In this document: positions 15,452-23,877 of the stretch, one piece after another
How the letters are laid out: each line of letters starts with the position of its first letter
How positions within the stretch are numbered: position 1 is the first letter of the stretch
From: Chitinophaga pinensis
Lineage (GTDB): Bacteria > Bacteroidota > Bacteroidia > Flavobacteriales_D > Crocinitomicaceae
Length of the DNA: 34,905 nt
Direction of reading: 5' to 3'
Assembly: GCA_943324745.2 (NCBI GenBank)
Contig: CALPMT020000033.1
Location: 1-34,905 of the forward strand
The notes under the pieces: model-generated
Told to the model about the DNA's origin: nothing
Databases searched by the model: none
Seen by the model: the letters and a program-made list of their open reading frames with translations, nothing else
Program-made: the position numbers and the translations under genes

Positions 15452-16087
15452 ATGGCACTTAGATTAGGCGATATCGCACCAAATTTTACAGCACAAACTT
15501 CCACAGGAGTAGTTGATTTTCATGCTTGGTTAGGAGAAAGTTGGGGAGTATTATTCTCACACCCAGCAGATTTTACACCAGTTTGTACAACTGAATTAGG
15601 AACTGTATCTAAATTACAAGATGCATTTGCAAAAAGAAATGTAAAAACAATTGCATTAAGTGTGGATTCTGTAGAATCTCATTTAGAGTGGATCAAAGAC
15701 ATCAACGAAACGCAAAATACGGAAGTAACTTTCCCGATCATCGCGGATCCTAATTTCGAAGTATCGAAACTATACGACATGATTCATCCAAATGCTTCAG
15801 ACAAGTTTACAGTTCGTTCCGTGTTTATTATTGGAAACGATAAAAAAATTAAATTGATTATCACCTATCCTGCATCTACTGGAAGAAATTTTGATGAATT
15901 ACTTCGCGTAATTGATTCGTTACAATTAACTGCAAATTATTCTGTTGCTACTCCTGCGAACTGGAGAAACGGAGAAGATGTAGTCATTGCACCTGTAATC
16001 AAAGACGATGAAATTGCTGCGAAATTTCCAAAAGGATACACGAAAATTAAATCGTACCTAAGAACAACACCTCAGCCAAATTTGTAA
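15452..16087 (+). CDS. 1-Cys peroxiredoxin (Prx6 type)
   Basis: A 211-residue peroxiredoxin with the catalytic motif HPADFTPVCTTELG (Cys near 45-47) and no other cysteine in the protein, so it is of the 1-Cys Prx6 class; the length and the long C-terminal domain (NWRNGEDVVIAP, FPKGYTKIKSYLR) fit. It reduces peroxides with an external thiol. Placement inside the sulfur cluster suggests protection during sulfite or sulfide handling or a link to the thiol pool. Its stop overlaps the next start by one base (TAATG), pointing to translational coupling. Confidence 0.92.
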   Translation: MALRLGDIAPNFTAQTSTGVVDFHAWLGESWGVLFSHPADFTPVCTTELGTVSKLQDAFAKRNVKTIALSVDSVESHLEWIKDINETQNTEVTFPIIADPNFEVSKLYDMIHPNASDKFTVRSVFIIGNDKKIKLIITYPASTGRNFDELLRVIDSLQLTANYSVATPANWRNGEDVVIAPVIKDDEIAAKFPKGYTKIKSYLRTTPQPNL

Positions 16088-16467
16088 TGAAGTATTTCTT
16101 AGTGTTTTGTTTAATGTTTACACTGATTTCTGTTTTCTCGCAAGAGGAGCAGAAATCTTCTTTAAACATGGAAGGACAAATTGCTGCAACTACCAACGGA
16201 AAAGACTTGTTTTTTAATCTTGGTGGACCAACTTTGAAATTTAATTATCCAAAATTCGCTTTTGCATGGACTTTTATGCCATCTCTTCGTTTGCATGACG
16301 TAAAGGGAAGTATACAAATTGCTCCAATTCTTGGGACTGGACTTCAGGTGTATAGTTTTAAGGATAAGCGATTTATCGTTAGTTTACCTTTTTATTATTT
16401 AGCATCAAACAACACATGGATCGGGACAATCGGTGTCGGTTATGTACTCTCAAAACCAAAAAAATAA
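16087..16467 (+). CDS. Small exported protein of unknown function
   Basis: 126 residues with a signal peptide (MKYFLVFCLMFTLISVFSQ). The mature part alternates hydrophobic and aromatic residues in short beta-strand-like stretches (LFFNLGGPTLKFNY, FAWTFMPSLRL, FIVSLPFYYLAS, WIGTIGVGYVLS). This looks like a small outer-membrane barrel-type or periplasmic protein. It is coupled to the peroxiredoxin gene by a one-base overlap and precedes the siroheme synthase/exporter fusion by 18 bp. No family is recognised with certainty. Confidence 0.65.
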   Translation: MKYFLVFCLMFTLISVFSQEEQKSSLNMEGQIAATTNGKDLFFNLGGPTLKFNYPKFAFAWTFMPSLRLHDVKGSIQIAPILGTGLQVYSFKDKRFIVSLPFYYLASNNTWIGTIGVGYVLSKPKK

Positions 16468-16485
16468 TTCAGTATTTTAAATTCT

Positions 16486-17955
16486 ATGTCTAAAAATAAT
16501 CTTTTTCCTGTCTTCTTAAAATTAGAACAATTACATGTCTTGGTTGTTGGTGGGGGAGTTGTAGCCTTAGAAAAGTTAACGGCACTCTGGAAAAGTAGTC
16601 CGAGTACAAAAGTAACGCTAGTCGCTCCTTTAATCAATCCGGAAATTTTGGGCTTTCAAGAAACGAAAGAGTTAACAATCCTTGAACGTACTTTTGAAGA
16701 AGAAGACTTAGATGGAAAAGAGGTAGTCATTGTAGCGGTTGGAGATATTCCTACAAGTGAAGTAATTAGAACTGCTGCAAAAAAACAGAATTTATTGGTA
16801 AATGTTGCGGATAAACCAGATTTATGTGATTTCTATTTAGGTTCTATTGTAACGAAAGGAAGTCTTAAAATTGCGATTTCTACGAATGGAAAATCCCCGA
16901 CATTTGCGAAGCGTTTAAAGGAAGTTTTAAATGAAAATATTTCGGAGAATGTAGAAGAATCCTTGGATAATTTGCAAAAATTGAGAACGCATCTGAAAGG
17001 GGATTTCCAATACAAAGTCGATAAATTAAATGAAGTTACCGCTTCTTTAGTGCAAAACAAACAAAAGAAATGGTACGATGTTGACTTACGTAAAATTGTA
17101 CTTTATACATTAGGTGTATTGGGAATCTTAGTTTCGGGACATATTTTATTTACTTTATTACCACCTCAAACGATTTGGAATTCTACTTACACAGCAATAT
17201 ATGAGTTAGATGTCGACTTTCTGTATTTCATGTTAGGAGGATTCATTGCGCAAATGATTGACGGAGCACTTGGGATGGCGTATGGTGTTAGTGCCACCAC
17301 CTTTCTATTATCTTTTGGTGTGAGTCCTGCGGTGGCAAGTATGAGTGTGCATGCTTCCGAAATTTTCACAAGTGGTGTATCTGGATTAATGCATTTGAAA
17401 TTTGGAAATGTAAACAGTAAATTATTTAAAGTCATAGTTTTACCTGGTGTAATCGGCTCTATTTTAGGGGCATATATCTTAACAGAATTTGAAAGTTATA
17501 ATGCGTATATCAAACCTTTTGTAGGAACGTATACACTTATTTTAGGGATTATTATCATTGTGAAAGTAGTTCGTAAACACCAAAAAAGAAAAAAATTAAA
17601 GCATGTAGGTTGGTTAGCAACTGCAGGTGGATTTTTAGATGCTATCGGTGGTGGTGGTTGGGGACCAGTAGTTTCGTCTACATTAATTGCTAGTGGAAAA
17701 AATCCGAGATTAGTGATTGGTTCAGTCAATTTAGCAGAATTCTTTGTTTCTCTTGCAAGTTCATTTACATTTTTCACACTTATCGGTGGTTCCGGCTGGC
17801 AAACAATTTTAGGTTTAATTTTAGGTGGTGTTTGTGCAGCTCCAATTGCAGCACATTTATCTAAAAAGTTGAACGTGAAAGCAATGATGATTTTTGTTGG
17901 AATTGTTGTTATTATAGTGAGTTTACGTATTATTTATATGTCTATCTTTAAATGA
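16486..17955 (+). CDS. Siroheme synthase (CysG-N type) fused to TauE/SafE sulfite exporter
   Basis: A 489-residue two-part protein. Residues 1-200 match precorrin-2 dehydrogenase/sirohydrochlorin ferrochelatase: nucleotide-binding LVVGGGVVALEKL near 20, NVADKPDLCDF near 105, and ISTNGKSPTFAKRLKEVL near 130. After a linker and one membrane segment (about 205-225), residues 245-489 form a TauE/SafE (TSUP) transporter: FIAQMIDGALGMAYGVSAT, ASMSVHASEIFTSGVSG and FLDAIGGGGWGPVVSS, with about seven further membrane segments. The first half would finish siroheme made by CobA; the second would move sulfite or another sulfur anion out of or into the cell. The fusion links cofactor supply and sulfite traffic in one polypeptide. 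Confidence 0.9.
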   Translation: MSKNNLFPVFLKLEQLHVLVVGGGVVALEKLTALWKSSPSTKVTLVAPLINPEILGFQETKELTILERTFEEEDLDGKEVVIVAVGDIPTSEVIRTAAKKQNLLVNVADKPDLCDFYLGSIVTKGSLKIAISTNGKSPTFAKRLKEVLNENISENVEESLDNLQKLRTHLKGDFQYKVDKLNEVTASLVQNKQKKWYDVDLRKIVLYTLGVLGILVSGHILFTLLPPQTIWNSTYTAIYELDVDFLYFMLGGFIAQMIDGALGMAYGVSATTFLLSFGVSPAVASMSVHASEIFTSGVSGLMHLKFGNVNSKLFKVIVLPGVIGSILGAYILTEFESYNAYIKPFVGTYTLILGIIIIVKVVRKHQKRKKLKHVGWLATAGGFLDAIGGGGWGPVVSSTLIASGKNPRLVIGSVNLAEFFVSLASSFTFFTLIGGSGWQTILGLILGGVCAAPIAAHLSKKLNVKAMMIFVGIVVIIVSLRIIYMSIFK

Positions 17956-17963
17956 TAAAATAA

Positions 17964-18056
17964 CTTCCCCCTTTGAAGGGGGATTGAGGGGGATGATTTT
18001 GAATAATTAATTAATTATCAATAAGTCACCTCCCTTAATCCCTCCTCAAGGAGGGA
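17964..18056. repeat. Inverted pair of palindromic intergenic repeats (pair 2)
   Basis: The left unit is 17964-17996 and the inverse unit 18026-18056, the same arrangement as pair 1. It fills the gap between the exporter fusion and the aldo/keto reductase. Confidence 0.85.
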
Positions 18057-18072
18057 GAAAAAATAACTAAAT

Positions 18073-18960
18073 ATGAAAAGAGTATTATTAAGCGATTCAG
18101 GACCAGAAACATCCGATTCTATCTACAGCTTTTGGAGATGGGAAAATGAAGTAGATTTGACAGTTGAACGCGTAAAAGAAATTACGGAATATCTTTTGAG
18201 TCTTGGTATTAATGCTTTTGACATTTCTCCTTTATATGGAAAAGGCAAATTGGAAGCATTGTTTGGTAAAGCATTACAAGAATTAGCAGTAAACCGCGAA
18301 GAGATTGTTTTGTTTACTAAAATCACAAACAAACATGTACAAGAAGATGGTTCGTTTGTTTTTCAGCCTTTAACAGAAAAAAGTATTCAACAACAAATCG
18401 ATGCTTCACTTAATCAGTTAAATACCGAATACCTGGATGTTGTATTGTTGGAAGGATTTGATCCATTAATGAAAGTAGATGCAGTTGCTTCTATTTTAAC
18501 GACGCTTCAATTACGAGGAAAAGTGAAACATGTTGGGGTGTCTAATTTCAATGTACAACAACATAAATTAATTGCTTCGCGTTTATCGCAAGAAGTAGTT
18601 ACCAACCATTTTGAATTAAATTTATTGAATACTTCTGCATTAGATGATGGTCGTATTGACTTCATCAAAGAACAATACAGTAAACCAATGGCTTTTGCGC
18701 CGCTTGCAGATGGTAGAATTTTACATGGGCATGATTATCAAGCAGAAACAATTCGAGGTGTTTTGAATGAATTAGCAGATAAATATAATTCCAACATCGA
18801 ACAAATTGCGGTTGCTTGGATACATAAATTAGGTGCACTTCCGATCATTGGAAGTTTATCGAAAGACCGTATTCGCAATGCTGCAACGGCAAGTGAAATT
18901 GCATTGACGTACCAAGATTGGCATACAATCTATGAAATTACTAAAACCCTAAATGCGTAA
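18073..18960 (+). CDS. Aldo/keto reductase family protein (YdhF-like) with altered tetrad
   Basis: A 295-residue TIM-barrel protein close in layout to E. coli YdhF. Of the AKR catalytic tetrad, Asp and Tyr are present (FDISPLYG, about residues 56-61) and Lys is present (LFTKI, about 83). The His is replaced: LLIHRPDPLM of YdhF corresponds to VLLEGFDPLM here, i.e. Glu. A natural His-to-Glu change is known in steroid 5-beta-reductases. Later motifs (HVGVSNF, PIIGS, RIRNAATA) fit NADPH binding. The substrate is unknown. It ends one base before the CysH start, so it is probably cotranscribed with cysHDN. Confidence 0.85.
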   Translation: MKRVLLSDSGPETSDSIYSFWRWENEVDLTVERVKEITEYLLSLGINAFDISPLYGKGKLEALFGKALQELAVNREEIVLFTKITNKHVQEDGSFVFQPLTEKSIQQQIDASLNQLNTEYLDVVLLEGFDPLMKVDAVASILTTLQLRGKVKHVGVSNFNVQQHKLIASRLSQEVVTNHFELNLLNTSALDDGRIDFIKEQYSKPMAFAPLADGRILHGHDYQAETIRGVLNELADKYNSNIEQIAVAWIHKLGALPIIGSLSKDRIRNAATASEIALTYQDWHTIYEITKTLNA

Positions 18961-18961
18961 A

Positions 18962-19639
18962 ATGGAGTTAAATTTTGAAAATTTACACGTAGCGGATATT
19001 TTACAACAAATTGCTGAAAAATACCCAACAAGTGCTGCTTTCTCTACTAGTTTAAGTGAAGAAGATCAGGTGATTACGCATTATATTTTCGCAAATAACC
19101 TGCCGATTCGTGTATTCACATTGGATACAGGTCGCTTATTTCCAGAAACGTATGCTGCATTAGCAAGCACACTTGAACGTTATGGTAAAAAAATCGAAGT
19201 TTATTTCCCGAAACACGAGGGAGTTGAAAAATTAATAACAGAAAAAGGTCCTAGTAGTTTTTATACTTCCTTGGAAAACAGAAAAGAATGTTGTTTTATT
19301 CGAAAAGTGGAACCGTTAAACCGTGCGTTAGTTGGTGTCGAATGTTGGATTACAGGATTACGTGCAGAACATTCCGAGAACCGTAAAGCAATGCCAATGG
19401 TAGAAAAGGATGAAGCAAGAAACATACTCAAGATACATCCATTAACAAGATGGACAACGGAAGAAGTAAAAGAAGAAATTAAAAAACACAACATTCCATA
19501 CAATATTTTACACGATCGAGGATTTGTAAGTATCGGATGTCAGCCATGTACAAGAGCAATCAACCCAGGTGACGATTTTCGTGCCGGTAGATGGTGGTGG
19601 GAAAACACAGACAAAAAAGAATGCGGTTTGCATACGTAA
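18962..19639 (+). CDS. cysH: Adenylyl-sulfate (APS) reductase, CysH type
   Basis: About 225 residues. It reduces APS to sulfite using thioredoxin. Visible motifs are FSTSLSEEDQVITHY, LDTGRLFPETY, the CC pair in KECCFIRKVEPL, ITGLRAEHSENR, and GCQPCTRAI followed by the catalytic KECGLH end. The CC...CxxC set ligates a 4Fe-4S cluster and marks the APS rather than the PAPS reductase class. The ATG at 18962 (MELNFENL) fits better than the one at 18953, which overlaps the upstream gene. The thioredoxin gene at 26896 may supply the reductant. Confidence 0.93.
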   Translation: MELNFENLHVADILQQIAEKYPTSAAFSTSLSEEDQVITHYIFANNLPIRVFTLDTGRLFPETYAALASTLERYGKKIEVYFPKHEGVEKLITEKGPSSFYTSLENRKECCFIRKVEPLNRALVGVECWITGLRAEHSENRKAMPMVEKDEARNILKIHPLTRWTTEEVKEEIKKHNIPYNILHDRGFVSIGCQPCTRAINPGDDFRAGRWWWENTDKKECGLHT

Positions 19640-19644
19640 AGTAC

Positions 19645-19665
19645 GGATGTTGCATTGCAACATCC
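19645..19665. repeat. Palindromic repeat between cysH and cysD
   Basis: GGATGTTGCA-T-TGCAACATCC is a perfect 10-bp-arm inverted repeat. It is related to the longer hairpin at 20588-20628 and the units at 20646 and 20707. It lies in the leader of cysD and may affect its translation or mRNA processing. Confidence 0.85.
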
Positions 19666-19692
19666 CATAATAAACCCAAAAACACAATAAAA

Positions 19693-20589
19693 GTGGATTA
19701 CTTAGATCAATTAGAAGCAGAAGCAATTTACATCCTTCGCGAAGTAGCAGGACAATTCGAAAGACCAGCATTATTATTTAGCGGAGGAAAAGATAGTATT
19801 TGTTTGGTGCATTTAGCGCTAAAAGCATTTCGCCCAGGGAAATTTCCTTTCCCATTAGTGCATGTGGATACAGGACATAATTTTCCAGAAGCGATCGAAT
19901 ATCGGGACAATCTCGCGAAAGAATTAGAAGAAAAACTAATTGTTCGCTACGTTGCGGATACTATCAAGGAAAAGAATTTACAAGACGGTAAAGGCAAGTT
20001 TCCTAGTAGAAATGGACTTCAAACATATACTTTGTTAGATGTCATCAATGAATTTGAATTTGATGCATGTATTGGTGGTGCTAGAAGGGATGAGGAAAAA
20101 GCTAGAGCAAAAGAACGTATTTTTTCTGTGCGTGATGAGTTCGGGCAATGGGATCCTAAAAAACAACGTCCAGAATTGTGGAATATTTACAATGGTAAAA
20201 TAGACCAAGGTGAAAATGTACGTGTCTTCCCAATTTCCAATTGGACTGAACTTGATGTTTGGAACTATATCAAACGAGAAAACATCCAATTGCCTTCGAT
20301 CTATTTTACACACGAACGTGAATGTATTAAAACGGAACACGGTCAGTGGATGAATGTCAATGAATTCGTACAATTAGAACCAACGGATAAAATTGAAAAA
20401 GTCAAAGTACGTTACCGTACAGTTGGAGATATGACTTGTACCGCTGCGGTTGAAAGTGAAGCACATACCGTAGATGACATAATTGCAGAATTAAAAGACA
20501 CGAAAATCTCAGAACGTGGAGCGACACGTATGGATGACCGTGTCAGCGAAGCTGCAATGGAAGACAGAAAAAAAGGAGGATATTTTTGA
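19693..20589 (+). CDS. cysD: Sulfate adenylyltransferase subunit 2
   Basis: About 298 residues. It is the PP-loop subunit that adenylates sulfate to APS together with CysN. Motifs are LLFSGGKDSICLVHLALKAF near 30, HVDTGHNFPEAIEYRD, GGARRDEEKARAKERIFS and FPISNWTELDVWNYI. The family normally begins just before YLDQLEAEAIYILREVA, which places the start at GTG 19693. Earlier in-frame ATGs (19591, 19621) would overlap cysH and encode the palindromic repeat, so they are unlikely. It is in an operon with cysH and cysN. Confidence 0.93.
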   Translation: MDYLDQLEAEAIYILREVAGQFERPALLFSGGKDSICLVHLALKAFRPGKFPFPLVHVDTGHNFPEAIEYRDNLAKELEEKLIVRYVADTIKEKNLQDGKGKFPSRNGLQTYTLLDVINEFEFDACIGGARRDEEKARAKERIFSVRDEFGQWDPKKQRPELWNIYNGKIDQGENVRVFPISNWTELDVWNYIKRENIQLPSIYFTHERECIKTEHGQWMNVNEFVQLEPTDKIEKVKVRYRTVGDMTCTAAVESEAHTVDDIIAELKDTKISERGATRMDDRVSEAAMEDRKKGGYF

Positions 20590-20628
20590 TTTTGTAGGGA
20601 TGTTGCACTGCAACATCCCTACAAAATC
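20588..20628. repeat. Perfect 20-bp inverted repeat after cysD
   Basis: Left arm 20588-20607 and right arm 20609-20628 are exact complements around a single central base. The structure begins inside the cysD stop codon. It belongs to the same TTGCA/TGCAA palindrome family as 19645-19665. Confidence 0.9.
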
Positions 20629-20636
20629 AAAAAAAA

Positions 20637-20745
20637 TACATGTACAGATGTTGTACTACAACATCTCCAATAAAATTACATAACAAAATCAAACAAATAC
20701 ATGTACAGATGTTGTACTACAACATCTCCAATAAAATTACATAAA
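20637..20745. repeat. 61-bp tandem duplication before cysN
   Basis: Two near-identical units with a 61-bp period each contain the perfect palindrome AGATGTTGTA-C-TACAACATCT (20646-20666 and 20707-20727). The second unit runs up to the cysN start codon. Confidence 0.9.
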
Positions 20746-21990
20746 ATGGAATTATTAAGATTTTTTACCGCAGGAAACGTAGATGATGGAAAAAGTACTT
20801 TAATCGGTAGGTTATTGTACGATAGCAAATCTATCTCCACAGATATATTAGAAACACTAACCAAACAAAGTAAATCAACTGGTGTTGATGCGAATATCGA
20901 TTTGGCATTGTTGACAGATGGTTTACGTGCTGAACGTGAACAAGGTATCACAATTGACGTAGCATATAAATATTTTACGACGGATAAACGTAAATTCATC
21001 ATTGCGGATACACCAGGTCACGTGCAATATACGCGTAACATGTTTACGGGAGCTTCAAATACCGATTTAGCGATCGTTTTAGTGGATGCACGACATGGTA
21101 TTACCGAACAAACACGTCGACATAGTATTATATCAAACATCGTTGGAATCCCACATGTTTTGGTTTGTATCAATAAAATGGATTTGGTCAATTACGATGA
21201 AGAAGTTTATAATAAGATAAAAGAAGATTACACACATTTCGCAGAATCGTTAAACTTGAAAAAAGTTTCGTTTATCCCAACAAGTGCGTTGACAGGCGAT
21301 AACGTTGTAAAACATTCCGATAATTTACCTTGGTACCAGGGTCCTTCCTTGTTTGAATTTTTAGAAACTGTTGAGATAGAACAAGATTTCAAAACACAGG
21401 AATCACGTTTTCAAGTACAATATGTCATTCGTCCACAAACGGAACAATTACATGATTACCGTGGATATGCGGGTAGTATTTTAAGTGGTTCTTTCAAAAA
21501 AGGAGATAAAATCGCGGTGCATCCGGTTGATTTAACAACAACCATCGAAAAAATTGAAAAATTTGGACAAGAAGTAGAAGAAGCACATGCAGGGGAACCG
21601 GTAATTATTCATGTTTCAGACAATATTGACATTTCGCGCGGAACAACCTTCGTACCTGTGAATGATTCATTACAAACCGAAAAAACGTTCGAAGCAATCG
21701 TTTGTTGGATGGATAACAAATCATTTCAGCCAGGACAAAAATTGTTGTTGCAACAAAACAGTTTCCGTTCGAAAGCAGTGATTAAAGAAATCGATAACAA
21801 AATCAATATTTATAATTTCCGCAGTGAACCTAGTGATGGATCTTTACACTTAAATGATTTTTGTAAAGTAACCATCAAAACCGCTGAAACACTTAGTTTT
21901 GATGAGTATACAAACAACCGTAAAACAGGTTCGTTTATTTTAATCAACGAAAACACGAATAATACAGTTGCCGCCGGAGTAATCGCATAA
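20746..21990 (+). CDS. cysN: Sulfate adenylyltransferase subunit 1 (GTPase)
   Basis: A 414-residue EF-Tu-like GTPase that drives APS synthesis by CysD. The G domain shows G1 GNVDDGKST, G3 DTPGHVQY and G4 NKMDL, followed by beta-barrel domains. The ATG at 20746 (MELLRFFTAGNVDDGKS) is chosen; the upstream in-frame ATG at 20701 reads through the tandem repeat. The protein stops after the barrel domains, so there is no fused APS kinase (CysC). This agrees with the APS-type CysH. Confidence 0.93.
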   Translation: MELLRFFTAGNVDDGKSTLIGRLLYDSKSISTDILETLTKQSKSTGVDANIDLALLTDGLRAEREQGITIDVAYKYFTTDKRKFIIADTPGHVQYTRNMFTGASNTDLAIVLVDARHGITEQTRRHSIISNIVGIPHVLVCINKMDLVNYDEEVYNKIKEDYTHFAESLNLKKVSFIPTSALTGDNVVKHSDNLPWYQGPSLFEFLETVEIEQDFKTQESRFQVQYVIRPQTEQLHDYRGYAGSILSGSFKKGDKIAVHPVDLTTTIEKIEKFGQEVEEAHAGEPVIIHVSDNIDISRGTTFVPVNDSLQTEKTFEAIVCWMDNKSFQPGQKLLLQQNSFRSKAVIKEIDNKINIYNFRSEPSDGSLHLNDFCKVTIKTAETLSFDEYTNNRKTGSFILINENTNNTVAAGVIA

Positions 21991-22022
21991 TATATATTTT
22001 TACGAATAGACGCCCTTTCGTA

Positions 22023-22055
22023 CTTCCCCCTTTGAAGGGGGACCGAGGGGGGTGA
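22023..22055. repeat. Palindromic intergenic repeat (single unit)
   Basis: Same family as 14428-14460, with CCCCCTTtgAAGGGGG. It lies between cysN and cysE and has no inverse partner nearby. Confidence 0.85.
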
Positions 22056-22070
22056 TGACACAAGTAAACC

Positions 22071-22871
22071 ATGCAAAACCTACTAACAACCCTCTACAAA
22101 AAGCACTCTGAGAAAACGTCACTTCCTTCCCCTTTGTTGGTAGAAACCTTTATTGAGTCTTTATTGGCTTTACTTTTTCCAGCATACAATAACAAAAAGA
22201 TTGTTTCACAAGAACAATTGGAAGAAGAATATACGAAAAACAAAAAATCTTTAGATGTTTTGTTGTTACATGTGGAGAAAGAATTAAGTACTACAGTTTC
22301 AAATCAACTGGAACAATTTTATCAAGAACTTCCTTCTATTTATACTGCACTATTAAAAGATGCGGAAGCGATTGAAAAAGGAGACCCAGCAGCGCGAGGT
22401 ATCGAGGAAGTGATGCGATCGTATCCTGGCTTTTATGCAATTTGTATTTTTAGAATTGCACATCAATTGTTTATTCAAAACATACCATATATTCCAAGAA
22501 TTTTAACCGAATTAGCCCATAGCAAAACTGGAATCGATATTCATCCGGGTGCAACCATTGGCGAATATTTCTTCATTGACCATGGTACTGGAATTGTAAT
22601 TGGTGAAACGACGTTTATTGGAAACAATGTGAAAGTATACCAAGGGGTGACTTTGGGTGCTTTGAGCGTGAAAAAAGAAATGGCAGAAACGAAACGTCAC
22701 CCAACCATTGAGGACGGTGTAGTGATTTATGCAGGAGCAACCATTTTAGGCGGAAGAACGATAATAGGAAAGAACACCGTAATCGGAGGAAACACTTGGA
22801 TTACAGAAAGCATCGAACCAAATACCTTAGTTTATCACCAACCAGAAATCATAAAGAAAAAACAATCATAA
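22071..22871 (+). CDS. cysE: Serine O-acetyltransferase
   Basis: 266 residues. It transfers acetyl from acetyl-CoA to L-serine, giving O-acetylserine. The helical N-terminal domain (about 1-150) ends in RIAHQLF. The C-terminal left-handed beta-helix of hexapeptide repeats includes GIDIHPGATIGEYFFIDHGTG, VIGETTFIGNNVKVYQGVTLG, KRHPTIEDGVVIYAGATILG and IGKNTVIGGNTW. The His in DIHPGA and the Asp/His in FIDHG are the usual catalytic residues. The last part (NTLVYHQPEI) is short. It lies 13 bp before cysM, its pathway partner. Confidence 0.95.
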   Translation: MQNLLTTLYKKHSEKTSLPSPLLVETFIESLLALLFPAYNNKKIVSQEQLEEEYTKNKKSLDVLLLHVEKELSTTVSNQLEQFYQELPSIYTALLKDAEAIEKGDPAARGIEEVMRSYPGFYAICIFRIAHQLFIQNIPYIPRILTELAHSKTGIDIHPGATIGEYFFIDHGTGIVIGETTFIGNNVKVYQGVTLGALSVKKEMAETKRHPTIEDGVVIYAGATILGGRTIIGKNTVIGGNTWITESIEPNTLVYHQPEIIKKKQS

Positions 22872-22884
22872 TTCATAATTCATA

Positions 22885-23763
22885 ATGAAACTTATAGATT
22901 TTATCGGTAACACCCCTTTGGTCGAATTGAATCACATCAACCCAAATCCAAAGGTGAAGTTACTTGCCAAATTGGAAGGACACAATCCGGGTGGAAGTGT
23001 GAAAGATCGCGCTGCTTTTGGTTTAATTCAAGGTGGTATTGAAAGCGGATTGATCAAACCAGATAGCAAATTGATTGAAGCAACAAGTGGTAATACAGGG
23101 ATTGCTTTAGCGATGATTGCGCGTTTACATAATCTACATATTGAATTAGTGATGCCTGAAAATTCTACTAGAGAACGTGTATTAAGCATGCGTGCTTTTG
23201 GTGCTGTGGTGACATTGACTCCTGCAGAAGGAAGCATGGAAGCAGCGATTGATTATGCCCGAAATAAAGTGGAAAACGAAGGATACATCATGTTGGATCA
23301 ATTTGGTAATCAAAACAATCCAAACATGCATTATAAAACAACGGGACCTGAAATTTGGAGAGATACCGACGGACAAGTGACTCATTTTGTTTCGGCGATG
23401 GGTACAACAGGAACAATCATGGGAGTTTCTCGATATTTGAAAGAGCAAAATCCAAATGTGACGATCGTTGGAGCGCAACCAGCAGATGGTGCTAAAATTC
23501 CTGGAATCCGTAAATGGCCAGAAGAATATTTGCCAAAAATATTTGATAAAAGTCGCGTGGATCAACTCGTGGAAGTCGCAGAAGACGAGGCGAAAGAAAT
23601 GACAAAGCGATTAGCTAGAGAAGAAGGTGTTTTCGCAGGAATGAGCAGTGGAGGTTCTGTAGCAGCAGCGTTGAAAATCATACCAAACCTAGAAAGTGGG
23701 GTAGTAGTATGTATCATCTGCGACCGTGGAGACAAATATTTATCAACCGATTTGTTTGATTAA
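22885..23763 (+). CDS. cysM: Cysteine synthase B
   Basis: 292 residues, PLP-dependent. It makes cysteine from O-acetylserine and sulfide, or S-sulfocysteine with thiosulfate in the CysM type. The PLP lysine is in NPGGSVKDRA (about residue 41). ATSGNTGIALA, QFGNQNNPNMHY, SAMGTTGTIMGVSRYL and MSSGGSVAAA are the cofactor and substrate loops. The ADGAKIPGIRKWPEEYLP stretch is typical of CysM rather than CysK. It is cotranscribed with cysE. Confidence 0.93.
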   Translation: MKLIDFIGNTPLVELNHINPNPKVKLLAKLEGHNPGGSVKDRAAFGLIQGGIESGLIKPDSKLIEATSGNTGIALAMIARLHNLHIELVMPENSTRERVLSMRAFGAVVTLTPAEGSMEAAIDYARNKVENEGYIMLDQFGNQNNPNMHYKTTGPEIWRDTDGQVTHFVSAMGTTGTIMGVSRYLKEQNPNVTIVGAQPADGAKIPGIRKWPEEYLPKIFDKSRVDQLVEVAEDEAKEMTKRLAREEGVFAGMSSGGSVAAALKIIPNLESGVVVCIICDRGDKYLSTDLFD

Positions 23764-23771
23764 GGATCTCT

Positions 23772-23877
23772 CTTCCCCCTTTGAAGGGGGATCGAGGGGG
23801 ATGATGATTAATAATTTCACCCTCCTTAATCCTCACTTCACTAACGTTTGATCTTCGAAAGTATACTTTCTCTTCTC
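23772..23877. repeat. Composite repeat: palindromic unit plus disrupted inverse partner
   Basis: Unit 23772-23804 belongs to the CCCCCTTtgAAGGGGG family. At about 23818 the inverse partner starts (TCACCCTCCTTAATCC) but is interrupted by the repeat at 23839-23877, also found at 7172, which carries the perfect palindrome GAAAGTATACTTTC. It then seems to resume with CTCAAGGGAGG. One repeat family therefore appears nested in another. Confidence 0.7.

Noticed and set aside
19591..19692. Upstream ATG starts for cysD
   Set aside because: They overlap cysH and would translate the palindromic repeat; CysD proteins begin just before YLDQLEAEA, fitting GTG 19693.
20637..20745. Possible CRISPR-like repeats before cysN
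   Set aside because: Only two units exist and they are a plain 61-bp tandem duplication without spacers.
20701..20745. Upstream ATG start for cysN
   Set aside because: The added residues come from the tandem repeat; CysN family members start at MELLRFFTAGNVDD-like sequence.
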